This document shows positions 49,392 through 59,104 of a stretch of DNA of 64,000 nucleotides, one piece after another (position 1 is the first letter of the stretch; each line of letters opens with the position of its first letter). The notes beneath the pieces were generated by a model. That model saw nothing but the letters and a program-made list of their open reading frames with translations, had not been told where the DNA came from and made no database searches. Source of the stretch: Melanopsichium pennsylvanicum (lineage: Eukaryota; Basidiomycota; Ustilaginomycetes; Ustilaginales). The stretch is taken from contig OAPG01000002.1 of NCBI GenBank assembly GCA_900208305.1, positions 1,550,001 to 1,614,000 of the forward strand, read 5' to 3'. A program made the position numbers and the translations under genes.

Positions 49392-50525
49392 CTACAATTT
49401 TGACTTTGAGATAACACTGTTTTGATCAGTATCATAATTGATCGTTGGAGCGAGTGGAAAGTGTGGATTTTCATCCTGTGGCTGTTCCCACTCGTAATTT
49501 GTTGTTGTTGTTCTTGTTGTTGTTGTTGTTGTTTGATAACTCTTTGTGAAATTAAATGCATCTGGAGATTTCAAGAATTGCATTCTTGGTTTTACCCTAG
49601 ACATTTTCAAAGCCAATGGACTATCAAAAGCAAGTTTGATGAGATGCGATTGAGTTGGTTGACCTTGACTTTCCAATGAAAATTGTGGTGATTCTGCATA
49701 CGCTATCATTGCAGCAAAGATCAAAATGTCGGAAGTTAAGCCACGGATAGGATTTCGTTCATCCCAAAATGTGTGTCTTCGAATCCTGTGACCACCCAAC
49801 CAAATAATATCTCTGCACGTATGCCAGTCGGAGATGGGCGAAACTTCATTGAGTGGCATATAACGTAGTGCTTCTGGATCGGGTACGCTTGCAAGTTTCA
49901 AAGAGCGTCGTAAATCTCTGGGTGGATTATGGTATAAAAACGAGACTAGAGGGAGTGAGAAAATTGAGTCAACTTCTCGTGGATTTAGATGAGGTTGAAT
50001 GGTGTGGTCGGTGATAAAGACTACATAGGGAGTGACGACGAGTTCGTTTGCAGATAAAAACGGTGGAAGTTGACACAGTTTGACTGCTTTGTCGGGGTCG
50101 ATAGGTAAGCCGATCTCTTCGTATGCCTCGCGACGCGCAGTGTATTCGAGTGATGGATCAGTGGGCTCGAATCGGCCGCCTGGAATGGCAGTGTCGCCGC
50201 CATGGGATCGTAAACGGGAGGATCGCTTGGATAGAATCACGTAGAGCTCACCATTTCGGCCAGAGAAGAGGCCCAACAGCACAGCAGCACGGCGGTAAGC
50301 AGGCACAGAGGAAGAGCACGATTCGGAACCGGGATGCGGGACGAACGAGCTCAAATTTTCAAGCGCATGGATAGAGTGAGAAGTGAGGTTTGAAAGTGCC
50401 TCTGGTGGGATTCCAAGAGATGTAGCGGCCGAGGTGATGGTGGCGGAGGAGCTCGAAGGAGACAAGAAGGAGGGCTGAGAAGGGCCAAAGAGTATGTTGT
50501 ACAGGGCCTCTTTGACCTGTTTCAT
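49392..50525 (-). CDS. PCD1: PCD1-type NUDIX hydrolase (peroxisomal CoA diphosphatase) with C-terminal SKL
   Basis: PCD1/NUDT7-type enzymes hydrolyse CoA and its oxidised forms to phosphopantetheine and 3',5'-ADP in peroxisomes. The ATG at 50525 gives 377 aa; the frame upstream has no ATG. The Nudix box has the CoA-hydrolase spacing: PGGRFEPTD, eight residues, then REAYEEIGL. RAAVLLGLFSGRNGELYVILSKRS precedes it. The HTFWDERNPIRGLTSDILI region closes the fold. A long C-terminal extension contains a Thr-rich run encoded by an ACA/GTT repeat (about 49501-49535) and ends SKSKL. The terminal SKL is the canonical PTS1 peroxisomal signal. It supports both the assignment and the intronless reading to the true stop. 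Confidence 0.88.
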   Translation of the reverse strand: MKQVKEALYNILFGPSQPSFLSPSSSSATITSAATSLGIPPEALSNLTSHSIHALENLSSFVPHPGSESCSSSVPAYRRAAVLLGLFSGRNGELYVILSKRSSRLRSHGGDTAIPGGRFEPTDPSLEYTARREAYEEIGLPIDPDKAVKLCQLPPFLSANELVVTPYVVFITDHTIQPHLNPREVDSIFSLPLVSFLYHNPPRDLRRSLKLASVPDPEALRYMPLNEVSPISDWHTCRDIIWLGGHRIRRHTFWDERNPIRGLTSDILIFAAMIAYAESPQFSLESQGQPTQSHLIKLAFDSPLALKMSRVKPRMQFLKSPDAFNFTKSYQTTTTTTRTTTTNYEWEQPQDENPHFPLAPTINYDTDQNSVISKSKL

Positions 50526-51133
50526 CTTGTTGAAATTGTGTTTGAAAATGATCACTTATCAGCCTTTGCGGAATGGGGGTATGTTTGTGTTTGTTGCTAT
50601 CTTCAGTCGAGGGTGTGCATCACGTAATGTGCTGTTTTGAGGCGGTGTACACTTCCTTCTGACTCGTGCTATATTGAAGCAGCCGCATCTGTTTAGAACA
50701 GAAACGTTGACCAAGTCGGTGATGGTAGTTGCAAAGATGACCGCTATGTGGAAAATGTCGCCTCGTGCTTGCTTTTGTCCTGCCCAATTGCAGGTTGCAC
50801 AGAGCACAATTTTTCGGGACCGGTTATTAGCCGAGCCGATCCGGAATCATATTTAATAATATATTTTAGCGTGCACACACAGCACATACATAGCGCAAAT
50901 TGGCGCGACTGATGGTTTCATCCCGGGCGTCGATTTAACACCTGCACTTCTTTTTCTCCACCCAACGCACGGGCCTGGATTTTGTGACATTAGTTCCAAG
51001 AGCGGTTCGCACCAGAATACACTGTTTTAAGCCTTTTTGCTACTTGACTTTATTCATCCCTACGTCCATTCTCATTACCTCGGCATATTGTCCTGTTTCG
51101 TTGGCTGAACCAACCGAAACAAAGGTGGCAACC
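50526..51133. other. Divergent promoter region of PCD1 and VPS37
   Basis: This 0.6-kb region separates the two start codons. An AT-rich stretch lies at about 50850-50870. No gene is seen. Confidence 0.5.
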
Positions 51134-51760
51134 ATGATCGACTCGCCAGCATCTTCCACGAGCGCACTTCAAACCAGACTCACAACCACTTTCCCCCAAA
51201 CTGCTTCGCTTCTACGGGAGGACCTTCAATCGCTTGCAGCCGACCCTTCCATTCCTCTTCCTGGGCAGTCTCCGTCAGAACCATCGCAGGCATCGGCATA
51301 CTTCGAAGCCTTCTTCCATAGCCTTCCCAAAACTCAATCGTTGTATTCCTCCCACGCTTCCCTTTTACGCGCCAACGAAGAAAAGGCGGCACGCAACCTC
51401 GCCCTTCAGCCCGATCTCGAAGCACTTCGTGCCGAAACACAAGCTCTCTTCGACCGAGCTAAAGCGCTTGAGGCCGAATGGGCAACAAAAGAGGCTCAGC
51501 TCAACGAATTGCAAAAAAGGTTCAGTCCGTCGGCATTGCATTTCGGATTGATGCAAAGTGCGAGTAAATTGAACGATAAAAGTGAGGCGTTGGCAAATGC
51601 CTTTGTGGAAGGATTGGAGTATCCATTGGATGATTCAGGGACAGCGGTGAATGCACTTTTGGACGAACAAGCATTTGTCAAGAGATACAAGGAGTTGAGG
51701 AAGACTTACCATAAGCGAAGGTTAGTTGCTGATAGGTGGGCTGGAGGTCAGGTCCATTGA
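51134..51760 (+). CDS. VPS37: VPS37-like ESCRT-I subunit (Mod(r) domain)
   Basis: Vps37 is a structural subunit of ESCRT-I in multivesicular-body sorting. From the ATG at 51134 the protein is 208 aa. The frame is open further upstream but only from a GTG. A Pro/Ser-rich N-terminus (about 1-60) precedes a helical Mod(r) region: FEAFFHSLPKTQSLYSSHASLL with LRANEEKAARNLALQPDLEALR, a coiled coil LFDRAKALEAEWATKEAQLNELQKR split by a short hinge, and the family's C-terminal pattern KLNDKSEALANAFVEG ... FVKRYKELRKTYHKRRLVADRW. The family is weakly conserved. The last block (KRYKELRKTYHKR) is the strongest match. Confidence 0.8.
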   Translation: MIDSPASSTSALQTRLTTTFPQTASLLREDLQSLAADPSIPLPGQSPSEPSQASAYFEAFFHSLPKTQSLYSSHASLLRANEEKAARNLALQPDLEALRAETQALFDRAKALEAEWATKEAQLNELQKRFSPSALHFGLMQSASKLNDKSEALANAFVEGLEYPLDDSGTAVNALLDEQAFVKRYKELRKTYHKRRLVADRWAGGQVH

Positions 51761-52395
51761 TCCGATTGAACGACCGCGTATCGCCAAGAAAAGTATTGCA
51801 TTGGAGCAATCGACCTCATTTGTATTTGTAAAGATCAAGACACAAACTTTTTGCATAGGCATTTGGAGCTCTTGTGCTGAAACGGTATAAAATGGCTAAG
51901 ATCACATCTCGGTCAAGAACAGGTCACCGCATGTGAGACTTTGAAATGTGGGTTGAGAAAAAGGAGGCTTCATCTGTTCGGAGCATTTGTTTTCAGCTGC
52001 CAAGATCGCAGCAACGTGGACCTGGATCCGATAGATCCGGTCTTGAATCACACCGCTCGCATCATTCGCCTATCAAATCAGATCATCCCCACCTTTACGA
52101 AGGATAAAAAACCCTCCGACAAGATTTCTTCATCAACACGGCAAGAAGGTTGCACGGAACCCTCAAGGTGGTCGAACCAAGACAAAGAAGCTTTTGGATT
52201 GGCTGAGAAGATGTGAGGAGGAACTATAAAGATCAGCAGATGACCTGTGTGTTTGTTGGTGAGAAGGGGGCAGCGAATCTTTTGGTGAGCGAATTGATAT
52301 ATCAACCCTTGCGGGTTGATTCGAGTCGGAAAATCTCCTTCCTCATCAAATGAGCCTTGCTAATCAGATGAGACACGCTTCCATCGACACCGAAC
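51761..52395. other. Spacer between VPS37 and the unknown secretory protein
   Basis: A TATAAAA-type sequence occurs at about 51886. No gene or repeat is seen. Confidence 0.4.
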
Positions 52396-53697
52396 ATGAG
52401 AGGCACAGCGATCTATGTCCTTGCTTTGGCCATCACAAGCCTGTGCGCTCATTCCTCCCCTCTGCCCTCACAGTCGTTCAACTTGCCTCGCTCCATCGCC
52501 AGACCTCATCATGACACATCTCTCGACACTAATCCATCTCGACCCCATCATGATTCTTCATCGATACTCCTCAAGCGCACTCCAGTCCCAGGCCGACCCT
52601 CAACCCCGCTTTTACGTTCAGCCTCGGACGCGCTCGAAAAAAAGGGAAAGGATTGGAAGAGACCTGTGGTGATCGCGATCAGCGCCATAGGAGTGCTCAT
52701 GACCGTTGGTTGGAACTACATTTCTTTACAGTCTTTCTTATCCAATCGTGCGAAATACAGAGCTCGGATGAAACAGTTGGAAGCAGAGAAAGGGAAGCCG
52801 CCTCCGAGGATCGGTGATGTTGTGTGTACTGTGCAGACTTTTACCACGACGGAGCAGGTTGACGAGAGGAAGCCCGGAGAGTGGAAGGGTCCGTGCTTCA
52901 AGCTTGATGGCGGAAAAGATGGGATGGTGGGTACATCGCCAGTTGTAGCTAGTTCTCCGATGTCGGGAGTTGGACCAGTTCAATCATCGACGAAAGTGCT
53001 GCCAGCTGAAATTAGGGGAAGCGATCAACCTCAGCCAGGGTGGGGAACTCAACCCAATTTTCAAGCGAGCATGGGACCTATGCCTGAAACCTCTTCCACA
53101 ATATCTGCGAGCAGCAGCCCTGCGTTGAATTCAGCTAGCTTCGGACGATTCGTGAAGCGTGGTATTCCACCCACATCATCTGCAGGCGAGATAGTTGAAC
53201 AAGTGTCGCCTAGACTGAGTCCCATGTCAGTCATTCATGGCCTTCCTCCAACTCCATCCGAACCTTCCACTTCATTATCACCAGTAACGCATGCAAAACA
53301 CATACCCCACATTCCCTTCTCTCGAGATCAGCGTAGACCTGAAGAAGTCACCCCACTGCTAACCGAGCCTCTGCGATCCTCAGCATTCCCCTTTGGATCC
53401 GCACGAAAACGTCCTAACTTTCCCTTGCCAAACATCGACACCTCCCACGCTAACCTAAACCAAAAATTCAGCAACGACGAAAAACGGCTAGCTACATTCG
53501 ATATTGAGTCCAAATCTCCCATCCAAGAAGAACAACAGTCTGAACTCAAACCAAAAATTCAAAACACTACCAAAAAGATGAAGACCGAAGATATCACTTT
53601 TGCCTTAACCATCTTGAATACCATCGGTAACATCCCTAGTTTGATCCTCACCATGATCAATGCGTACTACTACAGGGGCAACCCAAAGGTCGATTAG
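52396..53697 (+). CDS. Unknown protein with signal peptide, putative Kex2 site and two hydrophobic segments
   Basis: I do not recognise a family. The 433-aa product starts with a clear signal peptide (MRGTAIYVLALAITSLCAHS, about 1-20). Two related RPHHD-containing segments follow (residues 36-40 and 49-53) and then LLKR at 58-61, a dibasic Kex2-type site. A hydrophobic helix spans about 90-110, followed by a basic stretch SNRAKYRARMKQLEAEKGK. The middle (150-390) is Ser/Pro-rich, probably disordered. A second hydrophobic segment (about 401-425) is followed by only nine residues. This suggests a membrane protein entering the secretory pathway, possibly processed. Codon use resembles neighbouring moderately expressed genes. 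It may be restricted to smuts; a search would be needed. Confidence 0.7.
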   Translation: MRGTAIYVLALAITSLCAHSSPLPSQSFNLPRSIARPHHDTSLDTNPSRPHHDSSSILLKRTPVPGRPSTPLLRSASDALEKKGKDWKRPVVIAISAIGVLMTVGWNYISLQSFLSNRAKYRARMKQLEAEKGKPPPRIGDVVCTVQTFTTTEQVDERKPGEWKGPCFKLDGGKDGMVGTSPVVASSPMSGVGPVQSSTKVLPAEIRGSDQPQPGWGTQPNFQASMGPMPETSSTISASSSPALNSASFGRFVKRGIPPTSSAGEIVEQVSPRLSPMSVIHGLPPTPSEPSTSLSPVTHAKHIPHIPFSRDQRRPEEVTPLLTEPLRSSAFPFGSARKRPNFPLPNIDTSHANLNQKFSNDEKRLATFDIESKSPIQEEQQSELKPKIQNTTKKMKTEDITFALTILNTIGNIPSLILTMINAYYYRGNPKVD

Positions 53698-53925
53698 GGA
53701 GCACACGTTGCATACATTCTTTTTTCTTCTTGACACTACGTTTCAATTCATGCATTGTCAGATCTAAAACTACCGGTTTTGCTCGATCAGCGTCGGCGTG
53801 TGTCGAGACACGCTCAAATGATGGCGTTCCAGTCTATCAAAAGAGCATCTTGATATGAACGCATCCTCTTCCGTTTCTGGTGACTAAACTATTTACATGC
53901 CTCTGCTGTCTTTCTCCAGACGAAT

Positions 53926-55272
53926 TTAGTTAGCAAAGGCCTGCAAACCAGTGATACCCTTGCCGAGAATCAAAGTGTGAATGCCATAGCTGCCTTCGTA
54001 CGTGTTGACTGTCTGCAAGTTCTGCACATGCCTTCCGGTATGATACTCATCCGATGTGGCGTTACCACCAAAGATATCCAACAAGCTCCTACTCTGCTGG
54101 AGCGCCTTATTGCAGTTGTTCCTCTTTGCCAAACTGACCATTTCAGGGCTCCACGCTCCCGAGTCCTTCATCCTTCCAAGCTGCAAACTGCACAGCAGAC
54201 CGAGTGCTGCCTCTGTGCTAGCATCTGCAAGTTTCTGCTGGATGAGCTGGAATCCTGCAATGGGACGACCAAACTGCGATCGGTCCAAAGCGTACTGGCG
54301 AGCCTCGGCGATGCATGCTTCCAAAGCACCCATGGCACCCCAGCTGATGCCATAACGCGCAGAGTTCAAGCATTCAAAGGGGGATCCGAGACCAGGGCGT
54401 GCGTGGGGGAGGAGAGATTCGTCACGCTTGACCTTGACATCTTCCATGAAGATGGATCCAGTGACAGAGGCACGCAGTTGAAGTTTATTCTTGATGGCGG
54501 GAGCGGATAGACCCTTGGTGTCCTTCTCGACAATAAAGCCACGGATCTTGTTGTCCCATTTGCACTTTGCCCAGATGACGAAGACATCTGCATGAGGAGA
54601 GTTGCTGATCCAAGTCTTGGAGCCGTTCAGGATGATGTGGCCATCGCCAGTGTCGGTAGCAGTGGTCTCCATGGAACTAGGGTCAGAACCGTGGTTGGGC
54701 TCGGTGAGACCGAAGCAGCCGACAAGCTCACCTTTGGCAAGTCGCGGGAGGTACTTTTCCTTCTGTGCTTCGGTACCGAATTGGTTGATTGGACCCATGA
54801 CCAAACTACTCTGAACCGACATGATGGACCTGTATCCCGAGTCAACACGTTCCACCTCCCTGGCGATAAGACCGTAGGAGACAGAGTTTACACCTGCGCA
54901 ACCGTATCCCTCGATAGTCGAGCCGAGCAGGCCAAGCTCACCAAGGGAAGGCAGGATGGTGGGGTCCCAGGCTTCGGTGCGGTACATTTGGGTGACCTTG
55001 GGCTTGAGTGTTTCCTGGCAGAAGTCATGTGCGGTCTGCGAGATGGCTTTTTCGTCTTCCGAGAGTTGAGATTCGAACAAGCACATAGGATCTTCCCAGT
55101 TGAACTTGGAAAACTTGGTCATATTATATGCTTCTGGAGCTGTATCGGGAGTTGTGCCGTAAGTGCGAGAGGATGAGGATGGGGTGGCGACGGTGGCGAC
55201 GGTGGCGACGCGAGCAGGGGTGGTCGCAGCGCGGCGGATCGCAGGGAGAGAGTTGCGAAGGAGATTAGACAT
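53926..55272 (-). CDS. GCDH: Glutaryl-CoA dehydrogenase (acyl-CoA dehydrogenase family), mitochondrial
   Basis: This FAD enzyme oxidatively decarboxylates glutaryl-CoA to crotonyl-CoA in lysine/tryptophan breakdown. The protein is 448 aa from the ATG at 55272; the longer upstream frame lacks ATG. Residues 1-45 are an Arg/Ala/Thr-rich presequence with a VATVAT duplication. Conserved blocks are [117 protein letters not shown] and [14 protein letters not shown] [26 protein letters not shown] contains the catalytic Glu (TYEG). It matches glutaryl-CoA dehydrogenase rather than the short/medium-chain enzymes. Confidence 0.93.
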   Translation of the reverse strand: MSNLLRNSLPAIRRAATTPARVATVATVATPSSSSRTYGTTPDTAPEAYNMTKFSKFNWEDPMCLFESQLSEDEKAISQTAHDFCQETLKPKVTQMYRTEAWDPTILPSLGELGLLGSTIEGYGCAGVNSVSYGLIAREVERVDSGYRSIMSVQSSLVMGPINQFGTEAQKEKYLPRLAKGELVGCFGLTEPNHGSDPSSMETTATDTGDGHIILNGSKTWISNSPHADVFVIWAKCKWDNKIRGFIVEKDTKGLSAPAIKNKLQLRASVTGSIFMEDVKVKRDESLLPHARPGLGSPFECLNSARYGISWGAMGALEACIAEARQYALDRSQFGRPIAGFQLIQQKLADASTEAALGLLCSLQLGRMKDSGAWSPEMVSLAKRNNCNKALQQSRSLLDIFGGNATSDEYHTGRHVQNLQTVNTYEGSYGIHTLILGKGITGLQAFAN

Positions 55273-56155
55273 GATGATGAGTTTGATGATAGGTAGATGA
55301 CGATGGGGCTCTGGGATGAGCAAAGATGATAGCAAGATGTGTGAGAGGTGGTAATATGTAAGATGTGACGAAGTTACAAGAAGTAGCAATAGAGGCCGAG
55401 AAAGTGACGAAACTGTGGGGCTTGACAGCGATGTGGTGGGGTGCACAGTAAGTTTAAAGGATTTTTACTTTATTCAAGTGTGGAATTGTAGCTGTAGACA
55501 TCTTTACCAGGCAAGCGGGCACAGGGAGAAACAGAGCTACCTAACATGCATAGTAGAGACACGGCAATGACTTTAGCCGGTTGTCCAACGAATCAATAAT
55601 TGGTCACCGTTCAATTAGCCAAGCTCGCCACGCGACGTTAGCCGAATTTCTTCTTGCCTTGCACTTTCAACACCTCAGCTTTCGTGAGTACAACAAGAAT
55701 CGGGTCTATCGCATGCCTCGACCGAACGCCGCACTATTCTCCGCACTTCAATTGATTCAACAACGAGCGGTTCTTCAAATACACGATCCTTGACCTATTA
55801 CAACCCATTTCGGCGAGCTTTGCATCAGCAAAAACAATGTGTCCAATACGGTCTTTGAGCGCGATTTTAACTCGAGCGCGGCCGAAGCTGTGCGAAGTTG
55901 GTGAAAGGTGGGTTAGGCAGCAGACTCAGTATCCATAAGCACTGTCTTACAGAAGTCTCATCACATCAGTTCAAAAAAGAAAGAAAAAGTACAGATCAAT
56001 TTCTTTTAAAATAAAATATCAAGGCTTGAAAAACGCGACACTTATTCGATTGTCTGGATCGGGTGGCGTAAAGTATCAACTTCAGCAACAGATCCGCCTT
56101 TGAGAGCGGCCAAGGTGTCACGACAGCCCCGATTCCTACATGGGATCGGAAAATA
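55273..56155. other. Spacer upstream of GCDH and downstream of SVP26
   Basis: Both neighbours are on the minus strand. I see no gene or notable repeat. Confidence 0.45.
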
Positions 56156-56785
56156 CTACGATCTTCGTTCGCTTTGCTTCCGGCTCTGACCAACCACAAC
56201 ACCACCGCTCCCCCACTGAGCCCCAGCTATCCTACCAAGCAGCCTGTATACGGGCACGCTCCAAACACATACAACTAGAACGGCACAGACCTGAAGATTC
56301 GTCATCTCCACTCCTGGTAGTGGTTGCGTGCTATCCACATCCCAATCTAGTCGGCCTCCGGGGAGTTTGGGCCGGTGTAGCGTGTCATACCGATGACGTT
56401 GCCATGCGTGTATTGTTAGTGTGTGGTATCGGACTAACCATATGTGAGACACTAGCGGTAGCAGCACCAAGGAGAATATCGTCGTGTACAGGCCGACAGA
56501 CGAGCGCGAGGTCGAGAAAGGCCAGTCCGATTGCGACAAGGCCAGATAGTGCATAGGTGCAGAGAGAGAGGCTGGAAAAAGAGGGAGAAAGGGTACGTCA
56601 TCAAAGACGGTGATCGCTAGCTGGAAGAAGATAGTCAAGTAGAAGAGGCGGAGGCCAAGCCGCCGAGCGCGAGTCGAGTGCGATTCGATGTATTGCGAGA
56701 GCGAGAGGAGACCAAGAGCCAGGCACACGAGGATGGCAATGCCGACCGAAGCGACGAAGACATATGTCAAGATATAGAGAAACAT
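56156..56785 (-). CDS. SVP26: SVP26/TEX261 family membrane protein (ER-Golgi cargo adaptor)
   Basis: Svp26/Erv26 is a COPII adaptor that carries type II membrane glycosyltransferases and pro-alkaline phosphatase from the ER. The protein is 209 aa. Four hydrophobic spans are visible: about residues 3-28 (ILTYVFVASVGIAILVCLAL), 48-62 (YLTIFFQLAITVF), 98-118 (GLYTTIFSLVLLPLVSHIW) and 167-186 (QVCAVLVVCVWSVPVYRLL). Family motifs include the EXH-type SLSQYIESHSTRARRLG after the first span, the DDVPFLPLFP loop, and the cytosolic EMTNLQVCAVLVVCVWSVPV block. It is slightly shorter than the yeast protein. The basic C-terminus is presumably cytosolic. It is divergent from DBP8. Confidence 0.83.
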   Translation of the reverse strand: MFLYILTYVFVASVGIAILVCLALGLLSLSQYIESHSTRARRLGLRLFYLTIFFQLAITVFDDVPFLPLFPASLSAPMHYLALSQSDWPFSTSRSSVGLYTTIFSLVLLPLVSHIWLVRYHTLTIHAWQRHRYDTLHRPKLPGGRLDWDVDSTQPLPGVEMTNLQVCAVLVVCVWSVPVYRLLGRIAGAQWGSGGVVVGQSRKQSERRS

Positions 56786-57213
56786 GAACGCTTCATCGTT
56801 GCCTCAAGGCTCGAGCATGAGTGCAAAGAATGTACAAAGTGTATGGCAAAAAGGAAGTGTTCTTCTTGACAGCGAGCGAAAGACACTGTGGAGCATGTGG
56901 CCGAGTGTAGTACCCGACTCCCGAGATATGTAAGGATCTATAGGATTTTTTTTTTGCAATGCGCCGGCCTTCTTTGTGGAAATTTGGGTTTGAACCCTGT
57001 TTCTTCTCCAAGTGGCCGAAAGCTGCTCAGCTGCCACCATCCTGTTTCACATTCACCTGATCTTCGACGTCGTTCATTCACACCATTTTCATCCCCTCGT
57101 CCTACCGCTCTACATCTTCCACACATTCACACGGCGCCGGTGTCAACATCCGCTTTGCTGACTTTACAAACTAACATACTCGCAGATTTTTAGGCACGCA
57201 CAAACACGAGCGC
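56786..57213. other. Divergent promoter region of SVP26 and DBP8
   Basis: This 0.43-kb region separates the start codons. A T run of nine lies at about 56946-56954. No gene is seen. Confidence 0.5.
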
Positions 57214-58782
57214 ATGATGGCACCAGTAGCGTCACCCGCCACGGCTGCTGCTTCAGCATCCACTTCGACCATTACCGAGATCGCCAAGTCTGCAACCGAA
57301 CCGCTAAAACATACTTCATTCTCATCCATCGGCATATCACCCATGCTCATTCGCTCCCTCGCATCTCTCCAGATCAAAGTTCCCACCCCAATCCAGTCGC
57401 TCACCATCCCTTCCATCCTCGAAGGCCGCGACCTCGTGGGCGGAGCCCAGACCGGCTCGGGTAAAACGCTCTGCTTCGCACTGCCCATCCTCAACCGTCT
57501 CATCAAGGACATGGTCGGAGGGTTTGCCGTGGTTCTCACTCCGACTCGCGAGCTCGGCGTGCAGCTTCACGAACAGTTTGTCGCTGTCGGAGAGGGCGCA
57601 AGGATGGGTCTCAGGTGTGCTTTGGTGTTAGGTGGGATGGACATGATGAAGCAAGCTTCCGAACTTGCAAACATGAGGCCGCATGTGATTGTCGCCACAC
57701 CAGGAAGACTCGTGGATCATTTGAGGAGCGGAGGAGGAGAAGAATGGGGATTGAGGAGGTGCAAGTTCCTGGTGCTTGATGAGGCCGATAGATTGTTGAC
57801 GGACACATTCAAGCCCGAGTTGGACTATCTGTATTCGGCACTGCCTAGCGCGAAGACACTGCAGACACTGCTGTTTACAGCCACACTCACCGAGGAGGTG
57901 GTCGAATTCGCCAACGCCAAAAGACCCGAAGGCAAACTTTCTCCGATGGTGTGTAGGATCAACATGGACACCAAGACGCCAGAGACACTCGAACAGAGAT
58001 ACGTCTTCGTACCATCTCACATCCGTGAGCCCTATCTGTTCCACATCATGCGCCATCCACCGATCAAGCCGAGCTCTGACCGAGTGCGGAAGCTCAAAGT
58101 CAAACGACAAGCCGATCGGGAACGAAAAGCGGAAAACGATAGGAAGAAAGGAAAGCGACCCAGGGCACACCGTGGCTCCGATTCTGAGTCCGAAGACGAA
58201 GATGCCAACCTCTTCCTGCCCGCCACGATCATCTTTACCGCACGCTGCAAGACCGCTGCCACCCTCTCTGGGATGCTCACCGAATTAGGAATCCCCAACG
58301 TCTCGCTCCATTCTCATCTTAAGCAATCCGAGCGCAGTGAGAATCTCCAGACTTTCCGCTCTCAACGTGTCCCAGTTCTCATTGCTACCGATGTCGGTTC
58401 TCGTGGTCTGGATATCCCCGAAGTGGAGCTTGTGATCAATTGGGACTTGCCGAGCGCTTGGCAAGACTACGTGCACAGAGTAGGTCGTACAGCACGTAAT
58501 GGCAAACGCGGCTACGCGGTCAGCTTCATCACCGAGAGGGACATCGATGTCATTCACACCATCGAGGAAAAGATCAACATCAAGCTGATCCAGCTGGAAG
58601 GGCTGGAGGATGAAGACAAGATCCTCGAGAAGCTCAACACAGTGGCTACGGCCAAGAGGGTAGCGACCATGGCGCTGCATGACGGTCAATTTGGAGAGAG
58701 GCAGCAGAGAAATCAACAGAAGCAATTAGCGAGGGCCAAGGCGGAGAAGAAAGCCGCCAAGAGGGCAAAGAAGGAAGCTTAA
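57214..58782 (+). CDS. DBP8: DBP8 (DDX49 type), DEAD-box RNA helicase of 40S ribosome biogenesis
   Basis: Dbp8 is a nucleolar ATPase needed for early pre-18S rRNA cleavages. The protein is 522 aa; ATGs at 57214 and 57217 are both usable. The motif order is complete: Q motif PTPIQ, Walker A AQTGSGKT, PTREL, GG, ATPGR, DEAD, motif III as TAT (FTATL, the variant found in this subgroup), then domain 2 with IIFTARCKTA, ATDVGSRGLDIP and HRVGRTARNG. Between the domains is a lineage-type insert of about 55 residues, first basic (KVKRQADRERKAENDRKKGK) then acidic (SDSESEDEDA). The tail is Lys/Ala-rich and probably nucleolar-targeting. NOP14 at the left edge works in the same pathway. Confidence 0.92.
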   Translation: MMAPVASPATAAASASTSTITEIAKSATEPLKHTSFSSIGISPMLIRSLASLQIKVPTPIQSLTIPSILEGRDLVGGAQTGSGKTLCFALPILNRLIKDMVGGFAVVLTPTRELGVQLHEQFVAVGEGARMGLRCALVLGGMDMMKQASELANMRPHVIVATPGRLVDHLRSGGGEEWGLRRCKFLVLDEADRLLTDTFKPELDYLYSALPSAKTLQTLLFTATLTEEVVEFANAKRPEGKLSPMVCRINMDTKTPETLEQRYVFVPSHIREPYLFHIMRHPPIKPSSDRVRKLKVKRQADRERKAENDRKKGKRPRAHRGSDSESEDEDANLFLPATIIFTARCKTAATLSGMLTELGIPNVSLHSHLKQSERSENLQTFRSQRVPVLIATDVGSRGLDIPEVELVINWDLPSAWQDYVHRVGRTARNGKRGYAVSFITERDIDVIHTIEEKINIKLIQLEGLEDEDKILEKLNTVATAKRVATMALHDGQFGERQQRNQQKQLARAKAEKKAAKRAKKEA

Positions 58783-58982
58783 ATTAATCCTTCTTTTTTT
58801 CACCTCATCTGCATCTAACCTTGTACTTGTACCATATCAAATTCTACAATCATCCATTCAGTCCAATTCTGCTTGTTCGCGGCAGAGTCTGATAGAAGTA
58901 GACAGTGCGACCTAGGAGTAAGAAAAAGGCGGACATTTGATTTTAGGCTGAGACCGAAATGGCCAAAAAAAAAGAAAAAAAG

Positions 58983-58991
58983 AAAAAAAAA
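58983..58991 (-). terminator. Pol III terminator of tRNA-Tyr
   Basis: A run of nine T in minus-strand reading lies just past the 3' end of the tRNA, followed by more T-rich sequence. Confidence 0.8.
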
Positions 58992-58998
58992 GGAAGCG

Positions 58999-59104
58999 TC
59001 CGGACAGCCGGAATCGAACCGGCGACCTATGGTGCTTTTCCGTTAATACCGGATTAGGGTTTCCAATTACAAACCATCGCTACTTCCAACTGAGCTATGT
59101 CCGG
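58999..59104 (-). tRNA. tRNA-Tyr(GTA) with a 32-nt intron
   Basis: In minus-strand reading the acceptor stem CCGGACA (59104-59098) pairs perfectly with TGTCCGG, and the discriminator A is at 58999. The C1:G72 pair is the eukaryotic tyrosine identity element. The anticodon stem ATGGT/ACCAT is perfect and the loop reads T-T-G-T-A-A before the intron, giving GTA at 59070-59068. The intron is 59066-59035, directly after position 37, and contains GGTATTAACGG, which can pair with the anticodon. The T-arm is GCCGG-TTCGATT-CCGGC. A Thr(TGT) reading is possible only with a mispaired stem. Confidence 0.93.

Noticed and set aside
51941..52216. 91-codon frame between VPS37 and the unknown secretory gene
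   Set aside because: No homology or codon bias was seen, and it is probably part of the spacer.
55273..55446. 58-residue hydrophobic N-terminal extension of glutaryl-CoA dehydrogenase
   Set aside because: The frame has no ATG before 55272, and the sequence after 55272 is already a good mitochondrial presequence.
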